A stretch of 64,000 nt of DNA from Phocoenobacter atlanticus subsp. cyclopteri. Lineage in GTDB: Bacteria; Pseudomonadota; Gammaproteobacteria; Enterobacterales; Pasteurellaceae. The notes below the pieces were generated by a model. It made no database searches and had not been told where the DNA came from. It worked only from the letters and a program-made list of their open reading frames with translations. Each line of letters begins with the position of its first letter. Position 1 is the stretch's first letter. The translations under genes and the position numbers were made by a program. This document shows positions 12,702 to 23,195 of this stretch, one piece after another. The stretch is from the NCBI RefSeq assembly GCF_018343795.1, contig NZ_CP074346.1:1798001-1862000 (forward strand). Reading direction: 5' to 3'.

Positions 12702-12759
12702 GATAGCGGTGACTTAGTGATAAAAATTTGTAAATTTTGATCTTTATCCTACCGCTTGT
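12702..12759. repeat. Inverted uptake-signal pair between gltB and gltD
   Basis: Opposed AGCGGT cores lie at 12705-12710 and 12751-12756, with AAATTTG-like tracts between. The pair sits in the 90-base gap between gltB and gltD. It could form a weak stem-loop that reduces read-through into gltD. The arms match only near the cores. Confidence 0.55.
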
Positions 12760-12768
12760 TATTGCTCA

Positions 12769-15700
12769 CTATTGGGTAATTACACCAAGTTCATTGATGG
12801 TATGGCGATCTTGTCCTAGCAAGCCATCAACATCATTCGATCTGGGTTTAACAAGCACAAAACGTGCAATATATTCTTCCCAATTCTCTAAAATAACTTC
12901 TGCTAATGGACTCATTGTCTGCTCAAGATATTGAGAAAGTAAACTCTTTAAATATACTTGATGCCTTGTTAAATCAACGATAGATACCCCTTCCACTAAC
13001 TCACCATTGATACGCTCTTGAAGTCGATCATCCACATCCAATACGTAAGCAAAACCGCCAGTCATACCTGCACCAAAGTTAATACCCGTTTTACCTAGCA
13101 CACATACCACACCGCCAGTCATATATTCACAACCATTATCACCAATACCTTCAACAACAGCGGTTGCACCTGAGTTACGAACCGCAAAACGTTCTCCCAC
13201 TCGCCCTGAAGCATAGAGCGTTCCACCTGTCGCACCATATAAACAGGTATTCCCTGCAATGGTTGAATGCTCTGGTTGGAATGACACGCCAGTATGTGGA
13301 CGAATAACAATGCTTCCGCCTGCCATACCTTTACCGACATAATCGTTAGTATCGCCAATCAGAGAAATACTCACGCCACCAGATAACCACGCCCCTAAAC
13401 TTTGCCCCGCTGTTCCCACTAAATTAAGGTCAAAGCGTTGCTGTGGATTGCCTTTATTACCATATTTCTGTGCAATTTTGCCTGAAAGTGTCGCTCCAAT
13501 AGAACGATCTAAGTTGCTGACATCAAAGTTCATTTCTAAATGACAAGGTTCGTCAGATTGCAATACGCTCTCAGCTTCTTTCATTATCGCTTTATTGAGT
13601 AAGCCTTGATCCATCGGTGGATTGCTTTCAATACAATGTGTTGCCCCACCTTTTGGTACTTGCGGTTTATAAAGTAAACTCGTTAAATCAAGTTGTGAAT
13701 GCTTCGCCGTTTTACCTTCGATCACCGCCAAAAGATCTGTCCGCCCAATCAGATCCGTTAATTTTTCAACACCGAGTTGTGCCATAATTTCACGTACATC
13801 TTGGGCGATAAATTTAAAATAGTTCATCGCTTTTTCAGGTAAGCCGTGATAATGATTTTGACGTAACGTCTCATCCTGTGTGGCAATACCCGTCGCACAA
13901 TTATTTAAGTGACAAATACGCAAATAACGGCAACCTAATGCAATCATAGGACCTGTACCAAAACCAAAACTTTCTGCCCCTAAAATCGCTGCTTTAATCA
14001 CATCAAGACCAGTTTTTAAGCCACCATCAATTTGTAAACGGACTTTATGACGTAAATTATTTTCAACCAATGCCTGCTGAGCCTCTGCTAGACCAAGTTC
14101 CCACGGTGAACCCGCATATTTGACACTCGTTAGAGGGCTTGCACCTGTGCCACCGTCATACCCTGCAATAGTGATTAAATCTGCATAGGCTTTTGCCACG
14201 CCTGTTGCGATGGTGCCAACGCCTGGTAAGGAAACCAGTTTTACTGAAATTAATGCCGTTGGATTGATCTGTTTTAGATCAAAAATTAATTGTGCCAAAT
14301 CCTCAATAGAATAAATATCGTGATGAGGCGGGGGGGAAATTAAGGTTGAACCCGGTACGGAATAACGTAATTTTGCAATATAAGGCGTCACTTTATCCCC
14401 TGGAAGTTGCCCCCCTTCACCAGGTTTCGCCCCTTGTGCCACTTTAATTTGAATAACATCAGCACTCATTAAATAAGCAGGCGTTACCCCAAAACGACCT
14501 GAGGCAACTTGCTTAATACGAGACACTTTTTCCGTACCATAACGAGCAGTATCTTCCCCTCCTTCCCCTGAATTTGAGAAACCACCTAAACGGTTCATTG
14601 CAGTTGCTAATGCTTCGTGGGCTTCTGGGCTTAATGCTCCGATACTCATCGCCGCACTATCAAAGCGTTTATATAAATTTTCTGCGGGTTCAACCTGTTC
14701 AAGAGGAATAGGTTGTTGTGAGTCTATATTTAGATGTAGTAAATCTCGAATATTGGTGACAGGGCGGTTATTTACCACTTCGGTATATTTTTTATAAATC
14801 TGATAATCCCCTGAATTCAAGGCTTGTTGTAAATAATTCACTACATCAGGATTATAAGCGTGATATTCACCTTGTGGTTTATATTTAAGCTCTCCTCCCA
14901 TTGGTAATGGTTGACTAACACGCCACGCTAAGCGGTTGAGCGTTATATTATCTTGGTTTAAATGCTCAAAGGAAGCACCACCAATACGACAAGTAATACG
15001 AGGGAAACATAAATTGGTAATTTCTTTACTTAATCCTACCGCTTCAAAAAGATGAGCACAACGGTAAGAGGAGATAGTCGAAATACCCATTTTAGACATT
15101 ATTTTATACAGCCCTTTATCAATCCCTTTACGGAAATTCGCAATGACTTCTCGTAATGGTTTATTCATTGCACCTAGTTTGACTAGCTGCCCTAATGTTT
15201 CATAAGCTAAATAAGGGTAGACCGCTGTTGCTCCTAATCCAATTAACACAGCAAAGTGATGAGGGTTACGAGCTGAGCCTGTTTCCACAATAATATTGGC
15301 ATCACAACGTAAATTTTTCTCAACTAAACGTTGCTGTATCGCCCCCACTGACAATGCAGCAGGAATAGGTAAATTTGTTTTACTAATCAAACGATCAGAC
15401 ACCACAATTAAACCACAACCCTTTCTTGCGGCTTCTTCGGCTTGATCACACAAATCAACAATGGCACTTTTTAAATCGGTAATATCACGATTATAAGTCG
15501 CATCTAAAAATATATGTTTATACCACTGCTGAGGCAATGCCAATATTTGTTGCATATCAGAATAAACTAATATTGGCGATTTAAAATTCACTCTATGGGA
15601 GGTACTTTCTGTTTCAAAAAAGACACTCACCTCTTGCCCAATATTTGTGGCAAGGCTCATCACGTGGGCTTCTCGCAAAGGATCGATCGGTGGATTGGTA

Positions 15701-17235
15701 ACCTGTGCAAAATATTGACGAAAATAATCATAAATAACACGAGGCTTTTCAGACAATACCGCAAATGGGGTATCATCACCCATCGACCCTACTGGCTCTT
15801 GTCCATTCTCACCCAATACTTGAATGATATTTTCAAGCTCTTCTTTTGTATAACCAAACTGCTTTTGATAAGTGAGTAGTTGCTCAGGCGTAACCTCAAT
15901 ATCACCAACTTCAGTATCAGACACCTTTTCAAAAGGGGTTAAACGTAATACATTTTTCTCTAACCACTCTCGATATGGGTGGCGATCTTTAATTTCAGCA
16001 TCAATTTCTGCGGAATGAATTAAGCGACCATTATCAGTATCTATCACTAATAACTCACCCGGTCCGACACGCCCTTTTTCAATCACTTCATCAGGGGCAT
16101 AATCCCAAATCCCTACTTCACTGGCAATGGTAATTAACTTATCTTGCGTAATCACATAACGAGCAGGGCGTAAACCATTACGATCCAAATTACAGGCAAC
16201 GTGACGACCATCACTCAATACAATACCAGCAGGTCCGTCCCAAGGTTCCATATGCATTGCATTAAAATCATAGAAAGCTTTCAAATCCTCGTCCATATCA
16301 GGATTATGTTGCCACGCAGGTGGAATCAATAAACGCATTGCTCGAAATAAATCCATTCCCCCATTCACAAAGAGTTCTAACATATTATCTAACGAGCTGG
16401 AATCTGATCCTGTTTCATTGATAAATGGAGCAACGGTTTGTAAATCAGGAATTAATGGCGTGCTATATTTATATGCCCTTGCTCTTGCCCACGCACGGTT
16501 TCCTGAAATGGTATTGATTTCACCATTATGGGCTAGATAACGAAAAGGTTGTGCCAATTTCCATTGAGGTAGCGTATTGGTAGAAAAACGTTGATGAAAG
16601 AGACAAATTGCACTTTCCATACGTAAATCCGCCAAATCCAAATAAAATTTAGGCAAATCTTTAGGAATACATAACCCTTTGTAGATAATAATTTGAGAAG
16701 AGAGGCTACAAATATAAAAATCATTATGTTCAATGCGTTTTTCAATACGACGACGTGCCATATATAAACGGCGTTCCATATCCTTAATGCCCCAACCTGG
16801 AGGCACATTGATAAACACCTGTTTGATAGCGGGCAAGCTCGCTAAGGCAATTTAACCTAATATCGCTGGATTGATCGCCACATCACGCCACGCACTGATG
16901 GTTAAGGTTTCTTTGGTTAATTCTTGTTTAATAATCTGTGTATATTGCTCGATTAATTCAGGGTCTGCAGGAAAAAAAATCTGCCCCACCGCAAACTCTT
17001 TTGCCAATTTAAACCCTTGTTCTTCAGCAATAAAACGAAAAAAGCGTTTTGGCATTTGCAAGTGTAACCCACAGCCATCCCCTGTTTTTCCATCTGATAA
17101 CACCGCTCCACGATGTTGCATACGAGAGAGACCTAAAATGGCATTACGCACCACTTTATGGCTTTGTTCACCCTCAATATTTGCGATTAACCCAAACCCA
17201 CAGTTTTCTCGCACTTCATTTTTATCATATAACAT
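12769..17235 (-). pseudogene. gltB: Glutamate synthase large subunit, broken by an in-frame TAA
   Basis: The intact gene would encode the glutamine-amidotransferase and synthase subunit of about 1487 residues. The ATG at 17233-17235 follows a GGAAGGGG ribosome-binding site; a GTG five codons upstream is less likely. The nucleophile Cys12 (NCGFG, after a propeptide), the synthase FMN region and the GXGXG glutamate-synthase C-terminal repeats are all recognisable. After codon 127 (PAILG) a TAA at 16852-16854 replaces the Glu codon that E. coli has in LGEIALSSLP. The same frame then continues without further damage to 12769. One G-to-T change explains it. Re-initiation at a later codon would lack the catalytic cysteine. 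A sequencing error is the main alternative. Confidence 0.9.
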
Positions 17236-17524
17236 AACACCCCTTCCCACTTTTCTATTTCAAAAAGCCAATTTATTTTGATTTTTATATCAATTTATAT
17301 GAAATATAGAATTAATTTTATTATTTTAGATTAGAATTATCTATGATAATAATAAAAAATACTAATGATTGATAAGGTTAATTTGGTTAAAAAGGGATTT
17401 TTTTGTGATGAATATAGATTATTTGCTTTATTAAAGAATAAAAAACATACTATTTATGGTTAGCTAAATAAAAAATCGTCTTTCTAATTGATAAGATAAA
17501 GGGAACATTACTAATAAGAAAAAA

Positions 17525-17557
17525 ACAAGCGGTCACATTCAATCAAAAATTTGCAAG
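17525..17557 (+). repeat. Extended DNA uptake signal
   Basis: ACAAGCGGTCACATT followed by an AAAAATTTGCAAG tract is a near-ideal uptake signal of the Actinobacillus pleuropneumoniae type. It lies in the 680-base gap upstream of gltB, which otherwise shows AT-rich sequence without a convincing gene. Confidence 0.85.
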
Positions 17558-17611
17558 TTTTCATAAATAGGTTAAAGCATATTGTTGCCATATTCTTTCC
17601 CTGTGCATTAC

Positions 17612-17729
17612 GGGAGCATATACGCAAACTACGTTTGCTAATGGCTCCCCTACAATAATTATTATATATCAATTAGTTACAATGTTTTGTAGGGTCGGCA
17701 TTAGCAAACTTGTTTGCGTATATCCGACC
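17612..17729. repeat. Head-to-head pair of REP-like hairpins (BIME-like)
   Basis: Copy A (17612-17653) and copy B (17689-17729) are inverted copies of a 41-42 base unit, each headed by GTAG (seen as CTAC at 17650-17653 and GTAG at 17689-17692). The inner part CATTAGCAAAC...GTTTGCGTATAT is nearly identical. The outer 6-bp stems differ (GGGAGC/GCTCCC versus GGTCGG/CCGACC), with every change compensated. GTAG-headed hairpins in facing pairs are typical of REP elements mobilised by RAYT transposases. No such transposase is in the window. Confidence 0.8.
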
Positions 17730-17773
17730 GTTGCTCGATATAAAATTTTCTGTGAAATATATTACAAACAAAA

Positions 17774-17814
17774 CAAAAAAATCTTCTCTCTAATTTATCC
17801 CTTAGAGAGAAGAT
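17774..17814 (-). terminator. Terminator of the WG-repeat gene
   Basis: A perfect 13-bp stem (17781-17793 with 17802-17814) is followed on the minus strand by a run of T residues (complement of 17774-17780). It lies 100 bases downstream of the stop at 17914. A facing uptake-signal pair (17831-17886) lies between gene and terminator and may form an additional stem. Confidence 0.8.
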
Positions 17815-17830
17815 GAATAAACAAAAATGT

Positions 17831-17886
17831 AAGCGGTCACATTCAATCAAAAATTTGCAAATTTTATTAGAAATCTAACCGCTTAA
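17831..17886. repeat. Inverted uptake-signal pair downstream of the WG-repeat gene
   Basis: AAGCGGTCACATT at 17831 with its ATTTGCAAATTTT tract faces a TAACCGCTTA core ending near 17886. Such facing pairs occur at several operon ends in this window and probably help end transcription. Confidence 0.7.
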
Positions 17887-17913
17887 GATTTAATTATAGA
17901 AATCAATTATTCT

Positions 17914-20388
17914 TTAAAAGTTTTTGGCACATTGTGGTTGTTTTTTACAAAGTTTTGAAAATAAGTTCATATTATTTTCATCTATATTTACTACCTTATT
18001 TTGTCTTTTTGCTAATCTCGTTGGTATTGCAGGTAATTCAAAATTAAGTTCTAGTAATTTTGTAGCTAAATTATTACAAGGTTTTATATTCTTTGCCATA
18101 TTCTTTGCTTCATTTAAATTCTTAAAATATTTTACTCTTTCTAATTTTTTATTAACTGAATAACAAGCTTTTTCCGATTCTGAGAGTGCTGATAAATATT
18201 GATTTATTTCTTTTTGAAATTTAGATGTTTTTAACTCCTTATCTTTAAATTTATCATAAGTTGGTAACTCCTGTTTACCACATTTTTTAATGACTGATGC
18301 CACAAGTAATTCTAATGTTTCTGATTTAAGATCTACATTAGATAAACAAGAACCACTTAACTCTAAAGTAAAATCATTTTTTAAAAGACGATCCTTTAGT
18401 TTTTCATCAGATAATACGTTACTATTATTATCATATACAAGAACATTAAAATTATAATTAAGTTGATCAAGTAAATTAGATATATATTTTTTCACAAAAG
18501 TATTAAGTTTAGCATTTTGAATAATTGACATTCCTTTTTTATCAACCATATCCCATTTACCATTTTTTTCAACACTGGCTAAACCATCCTCCGAAAACGG
18601 ATAAACTTTATCATATTCCAACGGAACAACCACTTCCCCTTTATTATTCACAAAGCCATATTTACCTTGTTCATTATGAACCACACTTAATGTATTTTTA
18701 TCAGAATAAGGTACTAAGCCATAAAAGAATTCGCCTTTAGTATTGATGAAACCTAATGAACCACCTTTTTTGGCTTCTGCTAACCCAACCACTGAAAATG
18801 GAGCAAGATAACTATATTCAAATGGTATAACAATATCCCCTTTGCTATTTATCGCTCCCCATTGACGAAAAGTATTTCGAACTCTCGCCAAATTATCAGC
18901 TGAGGAAGAATAAATTTTATCACATTCTAATGATACAACGCTCTCTCCTTTCGTATTAATAAGTGCCCACTTGTTATATCCTGTTTGAACTCTTGCTAGA
19001 CCATTTTCTGAAAATGAATAGGCTTTATCATATTGTAATGGAATAACAACTTCTCCTTTGCTGTTAATGAACCCCCATTTCCCATCTTTTGCAATAGGAG
19101 CTAGACCATTTTTTGAAAACGATCTTACATAATCATATTTTAATGGAATAATGATTTCTTCTTTACTATTAATAAATGCTTTTTTACCATCTTTACTAAC
19201 AGGAGCTAAACCATTTTCTGAAAAGGAATCAGCCCAACTATATTGTAATGGAATAACTTCTTCTCCTTTACTATTGATAAAACCCCATCCACCTTCTTTT
19301 CTAACTGCTGCTAAACCATTTTCTGAAAATGATACCGCTTTATCATATTGTGGCTGAATAACAAATTTTCCTTTTTTATTTATAAATCCATATTTTCCCC
19401 CACGTTTTTTAACCAAAGCCAAACCATTTTTCATAAATGGCTTAGCTCTAATATATTCAAATGGAATAATTATTTCCCCATTACTGTTTATAAAGCCATA
19501 ATGACCATCTTTTCTTGCTAAGCTTAATTCTGTGTCAATACTCGCTACTTTTTTAACAGTATTACTTTCTGATGATTTAGATTCTTCATTCACCGTTACT
19601 GTACTTTTGGGTGTTGTTTCAGTATTTTGAATATTAGATTTTTCTTTATTTTCACTCACCTGCTCCGCAGACTCTCCTTTCTCCATAGCCAAAATCAAAC
19701 TGACATTATTTTTCTCTTGTTCTGTCAGTTGATTTTCATAAATATCTGTTGATGTCACTTCTGTTGGGGAGTACCACGAGAATTGTTTGAAGAACGTATC
19801 TAAATCTGAGCCTTCTTTAAAGGTAAAGCCTTTTTTAGCAAAGAAGTAGTTTCTTAATAGGCGTAATTGCCCTTTGGAATAGTCTTTTAAATCGGCTTTA
19901 GTGAGTTTGTTGTTTTCAATGTAGAAGAAGTCTTTTTTGGTTACAGAATATTCTGATTTTTTAGATTGATGATTAAGTGGAATATTCTCAAAACGCCAAC
20001 AACCTTCTTTATAATTCAAGGCACATTCACCTTCAACTAAACTAAATGTTTTAGCATTATCACTAGGAGCAACAAACTTAACAAAAAATTTATCACCTGA
20101 ACTCATTGACATTCTTTCAGGGCAATAAGTCACATTATCAAGACCAACTAAAGACGATTTTTTTGAATTATCATCAATGATAAAAGGTATATTCTCACCC
20201 GAACCATACCAACAGACATTCATACTATCAGTGACTTTAAAGTTAAGTGTAATATATTTATTATTTAAGTCATAACCTGTTACGTAAACAGGTCTGCCAC
20301 TACTTTCTTGAATATTTAGATTATCAACACTTTGTGCATTTGTATAAGACGATACTAATATTAAAAAACTAAGTAATGATCTTTTCAT
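17914..20388 (-). CDS. Secreted YARHG-domain protein with about ten WG repeats
   Basis: The function is unknown. The 824-residue protein starts with a signal peptide (MKRSLLSFLILVSSYTNAQS). Residues about 150-235 form a YARHG-like domain (LRLLRNYFFAKKGFTF is the core motif). A Ser/Thr/Glu-rich linker runs to about residue 285. About ten WG (KWG) repeats of 33-36 residues follow to near residue 630, with cores such as KYGFINKKGKFVIQPQY and KWGFINSKGEVVIPLQY. The C-terminal 190 residues are Lys-rich and contain several Cys, with no recognised domain. YARHG domains are extracellular, and WG repeats form propeller-like binding surfaces, so a periplasmic or surface binding role is inferred. It is transcribed alone. 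Confidence 0.8.
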   Translation of the reverse strand: MKRSLLSFLILVSSYTNAQSVDNLNIQESSGRPVYVTGYDLNNKYITLNFKVTDSMNVCWYGSGENIPFIIDDNSKKSSLVGLDNVTYCPERMSMSSGDKFFVKFVAPSDNAKTFSLVEGECALNYKEGCWRFENIPLNHQSKKSEYSVTKKDFFYIENNKLTKADLKDYSKGQLRLLRNYFFAKKGFTFKEGSDLDTFFKQFSWYSPTEVTSTDIYENQLTEQEKNNVSLILAMEKGESAEQVSENKEKSNIQNTETTPKSTVTVNEESKSSESNTVKKVASIDTELSLARKDGHYGFINSNGEIIIPFEYIRAKPFMKNGLALVKKRGGKYGFINKKGKFVIQPQYDKAVSFSENGLAAVRKEGGWGFINSKGEEVIPLQYSWADSFSENGLAPVSKDGKKAFINSKEEIIIPLKYDYVRSFSKNGLAPIAKDGKWGFINSKGEVVIPLQYDKAYSFSENGLARVQTGYNKWALINTKGESVVSLECDKIYSSSADNLARVRNTFRQWGAINSKGDIVIPFEYSYLAPFSVVGLAEAKKGGSLGFINTKGEFFYGLVPYSDKNTLSVVHNEQGKYGFVNNKGEVVVPLEYDKVYPFSEDGLASVEKNGKWDMVDKKGMSIIQNAKLNTFVKKYISNLLDQLNYNFNVLVYDNNSNVLSDEKLKDRLLKNDFTLELSGSCLSNVDLKSETLELLVASVIKKCGKQELPTYDKFKDKELKTSKFQKEINQYLSALSESEKACYSVNKKLERVKYFKNLNEAKNMAKNIKPCNNLATKLLELNFELPAIPTRLAKRQNKVVNIDENNMNLFSKLCKKQPQCAKNF

Positions 20389-20818
20389 TTTTTGCTCCTA
20401 ATTTGTATTTAATTCAAACAATGAGCTCAAATAATATTAGTTTTCTAAAAAAAAAAACAACTACTTAGAAGTAAAACTAATTTGGTGGTCTTTTTAACTT
20501 TTTTATCCATAATCTAACCTTTTCAATAAGTTAGCAAGATCCCAACCCTTTTAGATATTTTTATAAAAATTTCAATTTTGTGAACTAACTAGCAAAATTG
20601 AATTTTTTTATTCCTAAAATAAATAGTCTTGAATATAATCACTTTTTAGAAGTTAATTTCAAATTAACTCCAAATTTTGAAGTTTTTCTTCAGTTAATTA
20701 AATATAGGGTAAATGTAGTATCTAAATTAATTGCTCCTAATAATTAGGAACAATATTTCCTCACTTACTCTCTATTTAACTATTTCTATCTTTGTTAAAT
20801 ATATAAAGGAGTTTATCA
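20389..20818. other. 430-base AT-rich gap between two divergent genes
   Basis: The gap must contain the promoters of the WG-repeat gene (minus) and nanM (plus). It is very AT-rich, with an A12-like run near 20445-20457. I see no credible gene, RNA or repeat in it. The only clear signal is the AAAGGAG ribosome-binding site just before nanM. Confidence 0.5.
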
Positions 20819-21961
20819 ATGAAAAAAGTTTTTTTTAAATCATCTATCGCAATTGCAGCTCTCGCTTTAACTCAAGGTGCATTTGCTGGATCATACCCTG
20901 CTTTACCAGAAGTGATTGCGGGTTCAGGAACAGGTGCATTAGTGGGTGACACCCTTTATGTGGGGTTAGGTTCAGGTTCTGACTTATTCTATTCATTAAA
21001 TTTAAAAGAAAAAGAGGCTAAATGGGAAGCGGTTCCTGCATTCCCAGGTGGTAAAAGAAACCAAGCTGTTGCCGCAGGTGTTGATGGTAAACTTTATGTT
21101 TTCGGTGGTTTCCATAATACAGAAGTTGCTGATAACCAAACCGCAAAAGATGCCTATAGCTATAATCCTGCTGATAAAAAATGGCAAAAATTAACAACTC
21201 GCTCACCATTTGGTCCAAGTGCGGGTACCAGTGTGACAACTTATAAAGGTAAAATTTACTTCTTTGGTGGCGTAAACCAAAATATTTGGGATGGTTTATT
21301 CCAAGATGCAAAAGCAGCAGGAAAAGAGGGCAAGGGCAAAGTCTTTGATAAATATTTTGCAATGTCTGCAGAAGATTTCTTATTTAATTCAATTGTAACC
21401 AGTTATGAACCAAAAACCAATCACTGGGCAAATCAAGGCTACTTCCCTTATGGTGGACGTGCTGGAGCAGCCTTTGCCGTTGTTGATGGTAAATTTGTAG
21501 TTGCAAATGGTGAACTTAAAGCAGGACTTCGTACGGATACCACAGAAGTGGGAACACTAGGTGATAAAGGTATTGAGTGGAAAGCAATGCAAAAACTTCC
21601 AGCTCCAAAAGGCGATAAATATCAAGAAGGTATCGCAGCTGTAATGAGTGGTGTTAGTCACGGTACGTATTTAGTGACTGGTGGTGCAAACTTCCCAGGT
21701 GTCGCTGAAAATTACAAAAAAGGTGTTAACGATCACCGTAAAGCCAAAGCAAGTAAAACATTCCGTTCTGACGTTTATGCTTTAGATATGAAAACAGGTT
21801 CGTGGAAAATTGTAGGTAAATTACCTGTGGGTACGGCAGGAGCAGTTTCTGTTACTTATGGCGATAAAGTGATTATTGCTGGTGGTAAAACTACGGGTAA
21901 TAAAGCATTAACAGAGGTTAAAACGATGAGTTATGATGGTAAAACATTAACTGTTGAATAA
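20819..21961 (+). CDS. nanM: N-acetylneuraminate epimerase (sialic acid mutarotase)
   Basis: NanM speeds the conversion of alpha- to beta-sialic acid in the periplasm, so that sialic acid released from host glycans can be taken up faster. The 380-residue product has a signal peptide ending AFAG near residue 24. Kelch-type repeats follow (LYVFGGFHN, IYFFGGVNQ, YLVTGGANFPG, VIIAGGKTTG), typical of the six-bladed NanM propeller. The ribosome-binding site AAAGGAG is good. No sialic acid transport or catabolic genes are next to it. The gene stands alone, ending in a terminator before the tRNA cluster. Confidence 0.92.
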   Translation: MKKVFFKSSIAIAALALTQGAFAGSYPALPEVIAGSGTGALVGDTLYVGLGSGSDLFYSLNLKEKEAKWEAVPAFPGGKRNQAVAAGVDGKLYVFGGFHNTEVADNQTAKDAYSYNPADKKWQKLTTRSPFGPSAGTSVTTYKGKIYFFGGVNQNIWDGLFQDAKAAGKEGKGKVFDKYFAMSAEDFLFNSIVTSYEPKTNHWANQGYFPYGGRAGAAFAVVDGKFVVANGELKAGLRTDTTEVGTLGDKGIEWKAMQKLPAPKGDKYQEGIAAVMSGVSHGTYLVTGGANFPGVAENYKKGVNDHRKAKASKTFRSDVYALDMKTGSWKIVGKLPVGTAGAVSVTYGDKVIIAGGKTTGNKALTEVKTMSYDGKTLTVE

Positions 21962-21982
21962 TCATTTCTGATTTAAAAACAA

Positions 21983-22019
21983 ATGCCTGCAGTAATTAAT
22001 TACTGTGGGTATTTTTTTG
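21983..22019 (+). terminator. Terminator after nanM
   Basis: A stem of about 12-14 pairs (ATGCCTGCAGTAAT with ATTACTGTGGGTAT, including some G-U pairs) is followed by ATTTTTTT. It separates nanM from the convergent tRNA genes. Confidence 0.85.
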
Positions 22020-22042
22020 ATTAAAATTGAATTAAAAAGAAG

Positions 22043-22119
22043 TGGTCGGCGAGATAGGATTCGAACCTACGACCCACTGGTCCCAAACCAGTTGCGCTAC
22101 CAAGCTGCGCTACTCGCCG
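22043..22119 (-). tRNA. tRNA-Pro (TGG)
   Basis: 77 bases including an encoded CCA. On the minus strand the gene reads CGGCGAG at the 5' end, with a full cloverleaf. The anticodon stem ACTGG/CCAGT encloses TTTGGGA, giving anticodon TGG. It is the third member of a cluster transcribed from the promoter near 22364-22392. Confidence 0.97.
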
Positions 22120-22144
22120 ATCTTAATTTGAGTTAGACAAAAAA

Positions 22145-22220
22145 TGGGGTGGCTAATGGGATTTGAACCCACGACAACCGGAATCACAATCCGGGGCTCT
22201 ACCAACTGAGCTATAGCCAC
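22145..22220 (-). tRNA. tRNA-His (GTG)
   Basis: 76 bases including CCA. The anticodon stem CCGGA/TCCGG encloses TTGTGAT, giving anticodon GTG. The acceptor starts GTGGCTA, and the extra 5' G pairs with C73, the tRNA-His identity feature. Confidence 0.97.
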
Positions 22221-22257
22221 CATTGTCTATTTTTTTTGTTGTATTAGCATTAACGTC

Positions 22258-22334
<77 letters not shown>

Positions 22335-22363
22335 CTTTAAGTACTGCGTCTTTGCGAGAGCGT

Positions 22364-22392
22364 ATGTTAGTGATTTTATAAGCTATTGTCTA
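22364..22392 (-). promoter_or_regulatory. Promoter of the tRNA-Arg/His/Pro cluster
   Basis: TAGACA (22387-22392), 17 bases, TAACAT (22364-22369) on the minus strand, about 30 bases upstream of tRNA-Arg. Spacing and boxes fit a sigma-70 promoter. Confidence 0.7.
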
Positions 22393-22500
22393 GCATTTTT
22401 TTGCATTTTTTTACTGATTGAGGGGAATTTATCCAAAAACAGAAATTATTTGCAAAAAGTGTTACCGATCATACCGCTTCAAAAATATTTTGTAAGCTTA

Positions 22501-23193
22501 TTATCCCATTGAGTAATAAAGTTTACCTATTTCTATTTTTTGACGACCACTTGCCTCTCGCCATCGATTAGAATCTCGCAATGAGTACACGCAACCGCAA
22601 TATTCTTGTTGATAAAACTGTTCACGTTTACTGATTTCTATCATTCGTTGTGAGCCGCCACCTTTACGCCAATTATAATCCCAATAAACGACATCATCAT
22701 AAGGTTCTGCAGCACGATGCCCACAGCCATTAATTTGATTCATATCTTTCCAACGAGAAATACCTAAACAGCTCGTATAAACAGGAAAACCATTTTCGTG
22801 TGCATATTGTGCCGCTTTTTCAAAACGCATATCAAAGCACATTGTACAACGAATACCTCGTTCTGGTTCATCTTCCATTCCTTTTGCTCGCTCAAACCAA
22901 TCTGCACGATTATAATCTGCATCAATAAAAGGAATATTATATTTTTCTGCAAAACGAATATTTTCTTCTTTACGAATTAAGTATTCTTTTAATGGATGAA
23001 TATTTGGGTTATAAAAATAAATGGTAAACTCTATTCCTGATTCCAAAATTGCTTCCATTACTTCCCCTGAACAAGGTGCACAACAAGAATGTAATAATAA
23101 TTTTTTATGTCCATTTGGTAATTCTAGTTGTGGACGAACAAAGGGTGCATTAGGATCTTTCTTTTGACGTCTCTTTTTGTGTTGCTGTTCCAT
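22501..23193 (-). CDS. queH: Epoxyqueuosine reductase QueH
   Basis: QueH carries out the last step of queuosine synthesis in tRNA, reducing epoxyqueuosine to queuosine, and replaces the unrelated QueG. The 230-residue protein has the CC motif near the N-terminus ([12 protein letters not shown], residues about 33-44), a CTMCFDMR motif, and a later Cys pair (QEYCGCVYS), all expected iron-sulfur or catalytic cysteines. It ends the gene block that includes dacA upstream, with 2 bases between them. Confidence 0.93.
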   Translation of the reverse strand: MEQQHKKRRQKKDPNAPFVRPQLELPNGHKKLLLHSCCAPCSGEVMEAILESGIEFTIYFYNPNIHPLKEYLIRKEENIRFAEKYNIPFIDADYNRADWFERAKGMEDEPERGIRCTMCFDMRFEKAAQYAHENGFPVYTSCLGISRWKDMNQINGCGHRAAEPYDDVVYWDYNWRKGGGSQRMIEISKREQFYQQEYCGCVYSLRDSNRWREASGRQKIEIGKLYYSMG

Positions 23194-23195
23194 AT

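Noticed and set aside
16837-16851. Treating the two gltB parts as separate genes, the second starting at TTG 16836
   Set aside because: The parts are in the same frame, five codons apart. The intervening codons match conserved GltB sequence, and there is no ribosome-binding site before the TTG.
17251-17520. Possible small gene upstream of gltB (GTG/ATG near 17404-17410)
   Set aside because: The frame ends after about nine codons and the stretch is low-complexity AT-rich sequence.
21018-21362. 114-codon minus-strand frame inside nanM
   Set aside because: It is a shadow of a strong Kelch-repeat gene with no domain, ribosome-binding site or promoter.
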